From contig OZ241886.1 of the NCBI GenBank assembly GCA_965203375.1, positions 3,038,001 through 3,102,000 of the forward strand: a DNA stretch of 64,000 bases. The letters run 5' to 3'. Each line of letters starts with the position of its first letter. Position 1 is the stretch's first letter. Shown piece after piece: positions 32,374 through 40,628 of the stretch. A model generated the notes under the pieces. It was not told the DNA's origin, ran no database searches, and worked only from the letters and a program-made list of their open reading frames with translations. The position numbers and the translations under genes were made by a program. Origin of the DNA: CATQHS01 sp965203375. Lineage in GTDB: Bacteria > Actinomycetota > Acidimicrobiia > Acidimicrobiales > Aldehydirespiratoraceae.

Positions 32374-33348
32374 TCAGACTGCGGCACCGTCTGCTGTGAG
32401 GGCGGCTTCGGACTTGTAGTGATCGATCAGGGCGGGCAGGTCGACGTCGGGATCGACCGCGCCCAGGGCCTCGGCGCCGCCGACGATCTCCATGATCTCG
32501 GTGGTGATGGCGTCCTGGCGGGCCTGGTTCATCGCCCGGGAGAGCTTGGTGATGATCTCCTCGGCGTTGTCGGTGGCCGCCTTCATGGCCCGCTGGCGGC
32601 TGGCGTGCTCGGACGCGGCCGCGTCGAGCAGGGCCCCGAAGAGCCGGGCCTCGACGTAGCGGGGCAGCAGCGCCTCCAGCACCGCCTCGGGGGACGGCTC
32701 CATCTCGAAGGCGGCGGTCGCCTCCGGGGCCCCGCCGCCTTCGGCCGCGATCACCTCGGTCTCCTCCAAGGGCAGGAACCGCCGGGTCACCACCCGCTGG
32801 ACGCCCATGGACGCGAACTCGGTGTACACCAGATACACCACGTCGACGGCGCCGCCGACGAAGGCGCCGCTGACCGTCTCGGCCACCCGCCGGGCGTCGT
32901 CGTAGGCGGGGTTGTCGCTGAACCCGTCGAAGGCGTGATCGACGCGGTAGTTGCGGAACCGGAAGTAGCGGGCCGACTTGCGGCCCACGCAGAACAGCAC
33001 GTAGCCCCGGCGGTGGGCGGTGTGGTCCATGAGCCGGCGCTCGGCCGCCCGGATGACCGAGGTGTTGTAGGCACCGGCCAGGCCCCGGTCGCCGGCCACG
33101 ACGATGACCCCCGCCGCCCGCGGCTCGGCCTCCCGGCGCAGCAGCGGGTGGTCCACCTCGGTGCCGGCCGCGGCCAGGTTCTCGATCACCGAGGTGATGT
33201 GGTTGGCGTAGGGGCGGGCCGCGCCGGCCCGCTGCATGGCCTTGACCACCCGGGTGGCCGCGATCAGCTCCATGGCCCGGGTGATCTTCTTCGTCGACTG
33301 GACGCTTCCGATCCGCCGCCTGAGCTCGCGCTCCTTGCCTCCCGGCAA
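32374..33348 (-). CDS. atpG: F1Fo ATP synthase gamma subunit
   Basis: The rotor shaft of F1. The N-terminal RIGSVQSTKKITRAMELIAA and the C-terminal ITKLSRAMNQARQDAITTEI helices are both conserved, with VIVVAGDRGLAGAYNTSVI in the Rossmann-like part. At 324 residues it is about 30 longer than usual because of a tail after EIVGGAEAL (AVDPDVDLPALIDHYKSEAA). Start ATG at 33348 is 6 bp after the atpA stop. The tail is immediately followed by the TM2 insertion, so it could have been altered when that gene arrived. Confidence 0.95.
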   Translation of the reverse strand: MPGGKERELRRRIGSVQSTKKITRAMELIAATRVVKAMQRAGAARPYANHITSVIENLAAAGTEVDHPLLRREAEPRAAGVIVVAGDRGLAGAYNTSVIRAAERRLMDHTAHRRGYVLFCVGRKSARYFRFRNYRVDHAFDGFSDNPAYDDARRVAETVSGAFVGGAVDVVYLVYTEFASMGVQRVVTRRFLPLEETEVIAAEGGGAPEATAAFEMEPSPEAVLEALLPRYVEARLFGALLDAAASEHASRQRAMKAATDNAEEIITKLSRAMNQARQDAITTEIMEIVGGAEALGAVDPDVDLPALIDHYKSEAALTADGAAV

Positions 33349-33354
33349 ACCGCC

Positions 33355-34983
33355 CTACTCCTCCTCGGGCCGGGTGATGTCGGCCTCGGGCAGGGTGTCG
33401 TCGTCGTCCACCACGGTGACGTCGACGGCGCCGGGGGCCGCCGGCTCGGGCTCGGCGGCGGCCGCAGCCTCGGACGGGGCGAACTGCTCGGCGAAGGCCG
33501 CCACCTGGGCCCCGAAGGCCTCCTCGTCGGCTATGGCGCCGGCGTCGCGGACGGCGGCCATCTCGGCCGGGGCCCGGGTGCGGAACCAGTCCAGCAGCTC
33601 GGCCTCGAAGCGGGTGACGTCTTCTATGGGCAGGCCGTCGAGGAAGCCCCGGGTGCCGGCGTAGATCGACACCACCTGCTCCTCCACCGGCAGCGGGCTG
33701 TTCACCCCCTGCTTGAGCAGCTCGGTGAGCCGGTAGCCCCGCTCGAGCTGGGCCTTGGACACGGCGTCGAGGTCGGACCCGAAGGCGGCGAAGGCCTCGA
33801 GCTCTCGGAACTGCTGCAGGTCGCCCTTGAGGGTGCCGACCGCGGTCTTCATGGCCTTCACCTGGGCCGCGCCCCCCACCCTCGACACCGAGATGCCCAC
33901 ATCCACGGCGGGGCGGATGCCCGACTTGAACAGGTCGTCCTGGAGGAAGATCTGGCCGTCGGTGATGGAGATCACGTTGGTGGGGATGTAGGCCGACACG
34001 TCGCCGGCCTTGGTCTCGATGATGGGCAGGGCGGTGAGCGAGCCCGCGCCGCGCTCGTCGCTGAGCTTGGCCGCCCGCTCCAGCAGGCGGCTGTGCAGGT
34101 AGAACACGTCGCCGGGGTAGGCCTCCCGGCCCGGGGGCCGGCGCAGCAGCAGCGACACCTGCCGGTAGGCCTCGGCCTGCTTGGAGAGGTCGTCGTAGAC
34201 GACGAGGGCGTGCTCGCCGCTCTCCATCCAGTGCTGGCCCATGGCGCAGCCGGCGTAGGGGGCCAGGTACTTGTACGGCGCCGGGTCCGAGGCGGGGGCC
34301 ACCACCACCACCGTGTAGTCCATGGCCCCCAGGTCGGCCAGGGTGGCCACGGCCTGGGCCACGGTGGAGGCCTTCTGGCCGATGGCGACGTAGATGCACT
34401 TCACCCCCAGGCCCTTCTGGTTCAAGATGGTGTCGAGGGCGATGGTGGTCTTGCCGGTCTTGCGGTCGCCGATGATCAGCTCGCGCTGGCCCCGGCCGAT
34501 GGGGATGAGCGAGTCGATGGCCTTGATCCCGGTCTGGAGGGGCTCGTGGACGGGCTGGCGGCCGGTTATGCCCGGCGCCTGGATCTCCATGCGCCGAGGG
34601 GCCACCCCGGTGAGCGAGCCCTTGCCGTCCACCGGCTCGCCCAGGGGATCGACCACCCGGCCCAGCAGGCCGTCGCCGGCCGGGATGGACAAGATGTCGC
34701 CGGTGGCCGCCACCGGCTGGCCCTCCTCGATCCCCTCCATCTCGCCCAGCACCACCGCGCCGATGGAGGTCTCGTCCAGGTTGAGGGCGAGGCCGACGGC
34801 GCCGTTCTCGAACTGGAGCATCTCGTTGACGCCGGCATCGGGCAGGCCCGAGACCCGGGCGATGCCGTCGCCCACCTCCATCACCCGGCCCACCGTGGTG
34901 CGGGACAGGGCGGGGGTGAAGCCCTCGAGGCTCTGGTGGATGGCGGCGGCTATGTCGGCCGTGTCGATGGTCAGCTCTGCCAT
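33355..34983 (-). CDS. atpA: F1Fo ATP synthase alpha subunit
   Basis: The regulatory nucleotide-binding subunit of F1, 542 residues. Walker A is GDRKTGKT (family GDRQTGKT), and VSRVGGAAQVKAMK with the conserved arginine near the catalytic interface is present. The C-terminus has an acidic Ala/Glu-rich extension (EAAAAAEPEPAAPGAVDVTV). It lies after atpH with a 105-bp spacer built of repeats resembling its own ribosome-binding region (34987-35085). Confidence 0.97.
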   Translation of the reverse strand: MAELTIDTADIAAAIHQSLEGFTPALSRTTVGRVMEVGDGIARVSGLPDAGVNEMLQFENGAVGLALNLDETSIGAVVLGEMEGIEEGQPVAATGDILSIPAGDGLLGRVVDPLGEPVDGKGSLTGVAPRRMEIQAPGITGRQPVHEPLQTGIKAIDSLIPIGRGQRELIIGDRKTGKTTIALDTILNQKGLGVKCIYVAIGQKASTVAQAVATLADLGAMDYTVVVVAPASDPAPYKYLAPYAGCAMGQHWMESGEHALVVYDDLSKQAEAYRQVSLLLRRPPGREAYPGDVFYLHSRLLERAAKLSDERGAGSLTALPIIETKAGDVSAYIPTNVISITDGQIFLQDDLFKSGIRPAVDVGISVSRVGGAAQVKAMKTAVGTLKGDLQQFRELEAFAAFGSDLDAVSKAQLERGYRLTELLKQGVNSPLPVEEQVVSIYAGTRGFLDGLPIEDVTRFEAELLDWFRTRAPAEMAAVRDAGAIADEEAFGAQVAAFAEQFAPSEAAAAAEPEPAAPGAVDVTVVDDDDTLPEADITRPEEE

Positions 34984-34986
34984 CTT

Positions 34987-35085
34987 CGTCGTCTCCTGGT
35001 CGATCGCTTCGGTTCTGGCACCCTTTCGAGCGCTCGTCTCCTGGTCGGTCGCTCTCCTAGTCGAGCGCTCGTTTCTTCGGTCGGT
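34987..35085. repeat. Imperfect repeats of the atpA leader in the atpH-atpA spacer
   Basis: The strings CGTCTCCTGGTCG(A/G)TCGCT and GAGCGCTCGT recur two or three times in the 105-bp spacer. The copy nearest atpA includes the complement of its AGGAGACGACGAAG leader. The spacer may have grown by duplicating the gene's leader. Confidence 0.55.
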
Positions 35086-35088
35086 CCG

Positions 35089-35619
35089 CTAGGCGAGGCC
35101 GGCCCGCATCTGGCCGAGCCGGCTGCGGACGCTGCCGTCGATCACGTCGTCGCCGATCTCGGTGACCACGCCCCCGATCACGCTCGGGTCGATGATCACC
35201 CTGACCTCGATGTCGGCCCCGGTGGCCGACCTCAGGGCCTCGGCCAGGCGGCGCCGCTGGTCGTCGGTGAGCGCCACCGCGCTGCGCACCCGGGCCACGC
35301 GGCGGTTGCGGTCGGCCGCGGCCGCATCGACGGCGGCGTCGATGATCTCGGGCAACTGGCCCCCCCGGCCGGCGGCGACCACCATCGACACCAGGGCCGC
35401 GGTGGCGGGCCGGGCCCGGCCGCCGAGGAGGTCCTCGACGATCTGCTGGCGGCGGGCGGGCTCCACCGCGGCGTCGGTGAGCGCCACGCGCAGCTCGTTG
35501 CTGGCCCGCAGGGCCTGGGCGAAACCGAACAGCTCGTCGGTGACCCCGGCCTCGTCCCCCTCGGCCCGGGCCACGGCCAGTACCGCCTCGGCGTACCCGG
35601 CCGCCCGCTGGTCAGCCAC
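35089..35619 (-). CDS. atpH: F1Fo ATP synthase delta subunit
   Basis: The peripheral-stalk connector at the top of F1, 176 residues. The helical N-terminal domain (AAGYAEAVLAVARAEGD ... ELRVALTDAAVEPARRQQIV) and the C-terminal RVIIDPSVIGGVVTEIGDDV with DGSVRSRLGQMR are diagnostic. It is separate from the b subunit gene, unlike mycobacteria where a b-delta fusion occurs. Ordinary operon position between atpF and atpA. Confidence 0.93.
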   Translation of the reverse strand: MADQRAAGYAEAVLAVARAEGDEAGVTDELFGFAQALRASNELRVALTDAAVEPARRQQIVEDLLGGRARPATAALVSMVVAAGRGGQLPEIIDAAVDAAAADRNRRVARVRSAVALTDDQRRRLAEALRSATGADIEVRVIIDPSVIGGVVTEIGDDVIDGSVRSRLGQMRAGLA

Positions 35620-35700
35620 GGTCAGCCACCGGCCCCGGCTCTCTCGCCGGCGCGCCCCGGCGCCGGGAGGGCGCAGGTCGCCGAGGGGCGGACGGCCGCG

Positions 35701-36420
35701 TCAGCCACGGTTGTCGGCCACCTCGTCGATGTAGCCGTCGATCAGCGCCCGGTGACGCTCGGCGTCGAGGCCGGCCCCCACCACCCGCTCGGCCGCGCCG
35801 ATGGCGATGGCCGACACCTCCGAGCGGAGGTCGGCGATGGCCTGGCGCCGCCCGGCCTCGATGTCGGCCGCGGCCCGGGCCCGCTGCTCTGCGATGTCGG
35901 CCTCGGCCTGGGCCTGGAGGTCCCGCTCGAGCTGCAGGGCCCGGTCCCGGGCCTCCTCGATGACCCGGGAGGCCTCGGCTCTGGACTCGGCCAGCCGGGC
36001 CTCGTACTCCGACTGGGTGCGCAGGGCGTCGGCCTTGGCCTGATCGGCGGCGTCGAGGTCGGCCTTGATCTTGTCGGCCCGGGTGTCCATGGCCCGCTTC
36101 ACCATGGGGAACCCCTTCCACCACATGAAGGCCAGCAGGATCGCGAAGGCCAGGCCGCCCCAGATGATCTCGTCGACCTCGGGCAGGATCGGGCTCGGCG
36201 CCTGGACGCAGTCCCCCAGGCCGTCCTCGAACTTCTCGAGGTCGTCCTTGGGCCCGTTCTCGAGGGTGTGGAGGCTGCCGTAGGTCTCCTCGGCGGCCAA
36301 GACCTTCTCGAAGACGCAGCCCCCGATGGTCTCGGCGGCCGCGGCCGGCGAGGCGGCGGCCAGCGCAGTGGCGGCGGCCAGCCCCAGGGCGGCGGCCAGA
36401 ATCCGGATGGTGCGATTCAT
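35701..36420 (-). CDS. atpF: F1Fo ATP synthase b subunit with an extracytoplasmic N-terminal extension
   Basis: The 239-residue peripheral-stalk subunit has a membrane helix at about residues 86-103 (IIWGGLAFAILLAFMW) and a long charged coiled coil (ADLDAADQAKADALRTQ ... VVGAGLDAERHRALI). Ahead of the helix is an unusual 80-residue N-terminal part: a signal-peptide-like segment ending SPAAAAE, then an acidic stretch with Cys35 and Cys71, which could form a disulfide outside the membrane. Typical b subunits start directly with the membrane helix. ATG at 36420 is preferred over a TTG nine bases upstream. Confidence 0.9.
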   Translation of the reverse strand: MNRTIRILAAALGLAAATALAAASPAAAAETIGGCVFEKVLAAEETYGSLHTLENGPKDDLEKFEDGLGDCVQAPSPILPEVDEIIWGGLAFAILLAFMWWKGFPMVKRAMDTRADKIKADLDAADQAKADALRTQSEYEARLAESRAEASRVIEEARDRALQLERDLQAQAEADIAEQRARAAADIEAGRRQAIADLRSEVSAIAIGAAERVVGAGLDAERHRALIDGYIDEVADNRG

Positions 36421-36440
36421 CGGAACCAACCTCGTCCCGG

Positions 36441-36716
36441 TCAGGGCAGCAGCAGGATGAAGACCACGAAACCGATGAGGGCCAGCGCCTCGGTGAAGGC
36501 GATGCCGAGGAACATCGTGGTGCGGACCATGCCGGCCGATTCGGGCTGGCGGGCCATGGCGGAGATGGCGTTGCCCACCACCGTGCCGATGCCGATGCCG
36601 GGGCCCACCGCGGCCAGGCCGTAGCCGAGGCCGGCGCCGATGGCCTTGAGCCCGTCGAGGAACTCGCCGGCCTCGGTGCCGGACTGGGCCAGGGACTGTG
36701 CGAGGATGTGGAGCAC
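36441..36716 (-). CDS. atpE: F1Fo ATP synthase c subunit
   Basis: The 91-residue proteolipid forms the rotor ring. Two helices flank the polar loop ARQPES; the ion-carrying Glu76 lies in FTEALALIG. The residues after it (Ala-Leu) do not match the Ser-Thr of sodium-binding rings, so proton coupling is likely. The first helix carries the Gly-rich GLAAVGPGIGIGTVVG packing motif. Its leader (36717-36837) consists largely of three GGTCGATTGT-containing repeats. Confidence 0.95.
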   Translation of the reverse strand: MLHILAQSLAQSGTEAGEFLDGLKAIGAGLGYGLAAVGPGIGIGTVVGNAISAMARQPESAGMVRTTMFLGIAFTEALALIGFVVFILLLP

Positions 36717-36734
36717 CTGTCTTCTCCTGTTTGT

Positions 36735-36815
36735 CGGTCGATTGTTCGAGGATGGTCGATTGTCGGGGGGCGATGGTCTTGTCGGTCGATTGTCGAGGGG
36801 GGCGATGGTCGGGTA
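36735..36815. repeat. Short repeats in the atpE leader
   Basis: GGTCGATTGT recurs three times (about 36736, 36755 and 36786), each followed by a G-rich run and GATGGTC. They fill the spacer between atpB and atpE just before the atpE ribosome-binding site. Confidence 0.7.
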
Positions 36816-36837
36816 TCGGGTGTCCTAGCGGCCTCTC

Positions 36838-37596
36838 TCAGTGGGCGGGGTGCATGGACCCGCCGATGTACACGGCGGTGAGGATGGTGAATATGAAGGC
36901 CTGGAGCACCGAGACCAGGATCTCGAACCCGGTCATCAGGATCAGCATGGCGAACGGCACGGCCGCGCCGGCGTAGGTGGAGTCCCACAGCGAGGCCGAC
37001 AGGATGGCGAAGGTGACCAGCAGCAGGTGGCCGGCCACCATGTTGGCCCAGAGCCGGATGGCCAGCGAGAAGGGCCGCACCACGAAGGTGGACACCAGCT
37101 CGATGGGGGTGACGATCACGTACAGCACCTTGGGGACCCCCGGCGGGAACAGGGAGTTCTTCAGGTAGCCGAACAGGCCCTGGTGCTTGACCCCCAAGAC
37201 GTTGTAGATGGCCCACACCAGCACGGCCAGGGTGATGGGCACGGCCATGCGGCTGTTGGCCGGGAACTGCAGGAGCGGGATCACCTCGGTGATGTTGGAG
37301 AACAAGATGAAGAAGAACACCGTGGTGAGGAAGGGCATGAACTTGCGGCCCTCGGGCCCGATGGTCTGCATCACCACCGAGTTCTCGATGAAGCCCACGC
37401 TCGACTCGGCCACGTGCTGGACGCCGGTGGGCACCAGGCTGGCCCGGGGGCGCCCGGCCGCCCAGAACAGGGCCATGGTCACCACGGTGGCGCCCAAGTA
37501 GATGAGGACCGTCTTGTTGACGGCCAGGGGAGTGCCGTCCAGCCACAGGGTCGGCCAGTCGAAGAGGTGGCTGACCGGGGGGAACTCGAGGTTCAC
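36838..37596 (-). CDS. atpB: F1Fo ATP synthase a subunit
   Basis: The 252-residue membrane stator contains ITPIELVSTFVVRPFSLAIR... -type sequence (TPIELVSTFVVRPFSLAIRL) with the essential arginine near RLWANMVAGHLLL that contacts the c-ring Glu. GTG at 37596 overlaps the stop of the upstream AtpI-like gene (GTGA), so the two are translationally coupled. The open frame continues further upstream but that is the shadow of the neighbour. Confidence 0.93.
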   Translation of the reverse strand: MNLEFPPVSHLFDWPTLWLDGTPLAVNKTVLIYLGATVVTMALFWAAGRPRASLVPTGVQHVAESSVGFIENSVVMQTIGPEGRKFMPFLTTVFFFILFSNITEVIPLLQFPANSRMAVPITLAVLVWAIYNVLGVKHQGLFGYLKNSLFPPGVPKVLYVIVTPIELVSTFVVRPFSLAIRLWANMVAGHLLLVTFAILSASLWDSTYAGAAVPFAMLILMTGFEILVSVLQAFIFTILTAVYIGGSMHPAH

Positions 37597-38051
37597 CGGG
37601 CGCTCCTTCGGACGAAGCCCCGCGGGGAGCGGATCTCGTGGCCCTGCCTCAGATCGGGCAGGCCCAGGGAGGTGACGAGGTGGCGGGCCTCCCACACCAG
37701 GAGCCCGAGGTGGGACAGGATGAGAGCGGCCGCGAACGGCGCCGGCTCGAACCAGCCGCTGCCCCGCACGGGCAGCACCACGGCGGTGATGGCGCCGAGG
37801 CGGACCAGATAGCCCCCCAGCACCGCCCAGACCAGCGCCGCCGGCGTATACCGGGACCCCCAGGCGATGATGGCCGCGCCGGCCGCGAAATTGGCCACCA
37901 CCAGCGCCAGGGCCAGCCCGACCGACCAGAGCCCGGCCCATCCCCAGACCACGGCCCCGAGCCCCAGCGCCGCCGGAGCCACGATCGCCGCGCGCCGGGC
38001 TATGGACGCGGCGATGGCCCGCTCGTGGGCGGCACCGGACCGGTCACCCAT
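37593..38051 (-). CDS. AtpI-like small membrane protein of the ATP synthase operon
   Basis: A 152-residue protein with four hydrophobic segments (AAIVAPAALGLGAVVWGW, LALALVVANFAAGAAIIAW, LVWAVLGGYLVRLGAITAVV, FAAALILSHLGLLVW). Position before atpB and topology match the AtpI-type assembly factor (Rv1303-like in mycobacteria), thought to help c-ring assembly or Mg uptake. It overlaps both neighbours by a few bases. Sequence itself is poorly conserved, so assignment rests on context. Confidence 0.75.
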   Translation of the reverse strand: MGDRSGAAHERAIAASIARRAAIVAPAALGLGAVVWGWAGLWSVGLALALVVANFAAGAAIIAWGSRYTPAALVWAVLGGYLVRLGAITAVVLPVRGSGWFEPAPFAAALILSHLGLLVWEARHLVTSLGLPDLRQGHEIRSPRGFVRRSAR

Positions 38052-38331
38052 GGGCGGAACCCTCCCGGGGGGCGGAGTAGCCGGCCCGGCGGGCCTCCAG
38101 GGCCTCGTCCACCCGGGCGCTGTACTGGCGGGTGAACCGCCAAACCCCGTAGCCGAACACCACCAGCACCGCAGCCAGGGTCACCAGCGGGAAAGTCCCC
38201 AGGCGGGTGTCGAGCCACCAGCCCGCCAGCCCGAACAGGGCCGGGGTGGCCACCATCTCGAAGGCGGCGGCAAAGGCGTCGCCCGCGCCGCGGCGCAACT
38301 CCAGTTGCTCCCGGGCGGGCGCGGGGGTCAC
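38044..38331 (-). CDS. AtpZ/AtpI-type membrane protein, first gene of the atp operon
   Basis: This 95-residue protein has two membrane helices (VATPALFGLAGWWLDTRLG and PLVTLAAVLVVFGYGVWRF) with the G-W-LD-R-G pattern seen in AtpZ-type proteins. AtpZ often precedes AtpI and is linked to ion supply or assembly of the Fo part. The GTG at 38331 starts the atp operon, 8-bp overlap with the next gene. The upstream 123-bp spacer is made of imperfect repeats (38320-38454). Confidence 0.75.
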   Translation of the reverse strand: MTPAPAREQLELRRGAGDAFAAAFEMVATPALFGLAGWWLDTRLGTFPLVTLAAVLVVFGYGVWRFTRQYSARVDEALEARRAGYSAPREGSAHG

Positions 38332-38466
38332 CGGTCGGACCGGCGCCTTGGTGACATCGCCCGGTTGATCCGGTCGATCCGGGCGGGCGCGGGAGTCACG
38401 CCACGCACCGGCGCCTTCGTGACACCAACCGGTTGATCCGGGCGGGCGGGGGACTCACCGGTCGGT
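38320..38466. repeat. Spacer of degenerate copies of gene-edge sequence between rpmE2 and the atp operon
   Basis: The strings GTCACCGGTCGGACCGGCGC, GTCACGCCACGCACCGGCGC and CTCACCGGTCGGTGG recur with GGTTGATCCGG(G/T)CG between them, a repeat period of about 60-65 bp. One copy holds the GTG start at 38331 and another the rpmE2 stop at 38455. Confidence 0.6.
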
Positions 38467-38784
38467 GGCCTTGCGCTCGGCCGTGCCCCTTCGGGCCGGC
38501 TTGGCCCCGGCCCCCTCGGCGTCGTCCTGCGACTTGCTGCGGCGGGCGCCGTAGCGGCGCTCGAAGCGCTCGACCCGGCCGGCGGTGTCGACGATCTTCA
38601 TGGTGCCGGTGAAGAAGGGGTGGCTGGCGCTGGAGATCTCCACCCGGGCCAGCGGGTACTCCTTGCCGTCGGACCACTCGACCGTCTCGCTGGTGGCGAT
38701 GGTCGAGCGGGTCAAGAACGAAGTGCCCGCGGACTGGTCCTGAAAGACGACCAGCCGGTATTCGGGGTGGATGTCGGTCTTCAT
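38455..38784 (-). CDS. rpmE2: 50S ribosomal protein L31, zinc-free (type B) form
   Basis: The N-terminus (MKTDIHPEYRLVVFQDQSAG) and SSASHPFFTGTMKIVDTAGRVERFERRYG match L31. There are no CxxC pairs, so this is the zinc-independent paralogue usually made when zinc is scarce. The canonical neighbour of rho is zinc-binding rpmE, so a swap or loss is implied. A basic 30-residue tail (SKSQDDAEGAGAKPARRG) follows. The gene is 32 bp after the Rho-like gene. No Zur box was recognised. Confidence 0.88.
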   Translation of the reverse strand: MKTDIHPEYRLVVFQDQSAGTSFLTRSTIATSETVEWSDGKEYPLARVEISSASHPFFTGTMKIVDTAGRVERFERRYGARRSKSQDDAEGAGAKPARRGTAERKATDR

Positions 38785-38816
38785 CGGCGGCCCAGTTTGA
38801 CTCTCTGAGGGCCGGG

Positions 38817-40367
38817 TTACAACCCGGCCGGGCGAGCGAGCAGGTCGGCGTTGGTGGAGCTGGCCCGGAGCCGGCCCAGGGCCGCCTCCAAGGCGGCCAC
38901 CGACGCCCCCGGACCGTCGCCGCCGGCCTCGGCCAGCTCGCGGCGCACCCGCCGGAGCGCCGCCAGCTCCTCGGCGTCGAGGAACCTGCCCTCGTCGTGC
39001 GACACCGAGGCCAGCACGTCGATGGCCGGACGGTGGCCCAGCTCGGCCGCCCAGCGGTCCAGGTGGATCTCGGTGTTGGCCCGCCCGGCCAGCTCGCCGG
39101 CCACGACCCGGTCGACGCTGTCCTTGCCGCCGGTCGCCAGGGTGGCGATCATGGTCAGCGAGCCCGCCCCGGAGAGGTTGCGGCCCGCGCCGAAGAACTT
39201 CTTGGGCATGTGGACCGCGCCGCTCTCGACGTTGCCGCTGTAGGCCCGCCCCGCGTTGGACAGGGCCGTGTTGTAGGCCCGGGCCAAGGCGGTGAGCCCG
39301 TCGACCACCAGCACCACGTCGTCGCCCAGCTCGACGGCCCGCTTGGCCCGCTCCACCACCATCTCCGCGGTCTGCACGTGCTCCTCGGCCGGCTGGTCGA
39401 AGGCGGTGGCCGCCACCTCGCCCCTCTGCACGCACCGCTCCATCTCGGTGATCGCCTCGGGCTGCTGGTCCAGGAACAGGCCCATCACGGTGAACTCGGG
39501 CTCGTTGGCCTCGACCGCGGTCATGATCGATCCCAGCACCGGGCCGGCCCCGGAATGACGCGGCGCCATCACCAGGACCCGCTGGCCGACGCCGACCGGC
39601 GCCACCAGATCGATGAGCCGCCCCGCCAGGGACTCCGAATCCTGGCGGCCGTCGTCGCCGTTGCCGGAATCGGCGGCGTCGGGCAGTTCCAGCACGAGCT
39701 GGCGGGGGGCGTGTACCGGGGCGAGCTGGGCGAACCGGGGCCGCGGCGACAGCTCGGGGGGGCCGCCGTTGATGGAGTCGAGGGTGACCAGGGCCGGGTT
39801 CTTCTCGGTTCGGTTGGCCGGCCGGGAGGTCCCGGTGAGGTGGTCGCCCCGGCGCAGCCCGTGCTGGCGGATGGTCTTGACCGGCACGTAGGCGTCGTTG
39901 CGGGTGGGCAGGCAACCGCCAACCCGCAAGAACCCGTAGCCCTCGTCGCGCAGGTCGAGGTGGCCGGAGACGGGCACGGTGTCGCCGTCCCATCCGTCAT
40001 CGCGGTCGCGGTCGCGGTCGCGGGTCCGCCGCTTCCGGCGGCGGTTGCCCGGGTCGGTTTCTGAATAGCCCCGGTCGCCGCCCGCGTCCTCGTCGTCGGG
40101 GCCGCCGCCGGCGGTTTCATCGGCGGGGTCGGGGCCGGAGGCGTTCCGAGCCGGGGCGTTCGCTTCGGCGCCGGCCGGGCCGGGGCGGTCGCCGTCGCCG
40201 TCCGCCGCGGCGGGACCGGCAGCCGAGCCGTCGGAGTGACCCGCGAGTTCGAGGATGAGCGAGATGATCTCGTCTTTGCGGGCCCGGTTGGACGGGTCTC
40301 CCCCCAGCGCCCTGGCGATATGGGTCAGCTCGTCCCGATCCTTGCGTTGCAGCGTCGTGCGCCGCAT
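38817..40367 (-). CDS. rho: Transcription termination factor Rho homologue with lost ATPase residues
   Basis: The 516-residue protein is Rho over its whole length: Rho_N domain (1-43), acidic and basic insertion (44-125), cold-shock RNA-binding domain (HLDLRDEGYGFLR ... ALVTLDSING), and the RecA-like motor (VVLVVDGLTALARAYN, KKFFGAGRN, GSLTMIATLATGG). Yet Walker A reads APRHSGAGPVL instead of APPKAGKTxLL, so Lys and Thr are gone (A274, G275). The catalytic DERPEE is DQQPEA (301-302), and the YNRSGTR arginine finger is missing. Fold-defining residues remain. Location downstream of thrC is the normal rho locus. Start ATG 40367; GTG 40406 is possible. It should bind RNA but is unlikely to hydrolyse ATP. 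Confidence 0.85.
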   Translation of the reverse strand: MRRTTLQRKDRDELTHIARALGGDPSNRARKDEIISLILELAGHSDGSAAGPAAADGDGDRPGPAGAEANAPARNASGPDPADETAGGGPDDEDAGGDRGYSETDPGNRRRKRRTRDRDRDRDDGWDGDTVPVSGHLDLRDEGYGFLRVGGCLPTRNDAYVPVKTIRQHGLRRGDHLTGTSRPANRTEKNPALVTLDSINGGPPELSPRPRFAQLAPVHAPRQLVLELPDAADSGNGDDGRQDSESLAGRLIDLVAPVGVGQRVLVMAPRHSGAGPVLGSIMTAVEANEPEFTVMGLFLDQQPEAITEMERCVQRGEVAATAFDQPAEEHVQTAEMVVERAKRAVELGDDVVLVVDGLTALARAYNTALSNAGRAYSGNVESGAVHMPKKFFGAGRNLSGAGSLTMIATLATGGKDSVDRVVAGELAGRANTEIHLDRWAAELGHRPAIDVLASVSHDEGRFLDAEELAALRRVRRELAEAGGDGPGASVAALEAALGRLRASSTNADLLARPAGL

Positions 40368-40628
40368 GTCGGTCGCTTCCACTGACGTTCCCCGGTTATC
40401 GGTCACACCAATCCGACCCGCAAATGACCATGCGGGCCGGAGAACAAGCCGACGAACGCCTCCGGGCTGACGGTCGGACCCGGAGCCCCGGTTGGGATGT
40501 CGGCGACCGCCATCGTAGGGCCGGCGGCCGGGCGCGACAACCACACCGGTTCGATCCCAGTCCGCCGCCGATGACAGGTCCCGGCAGCCGGTCGGCGCCA
40601 CCGGCAGACCCCGGCGGCCGGGCGCGGC

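Noticed and set aside
38817..40367. Rho as a frameshifted or decayed pseudogene
   Set aside because: The frame is intact and non-catalytic motifs are conserved; losses are confined to active-site residues.
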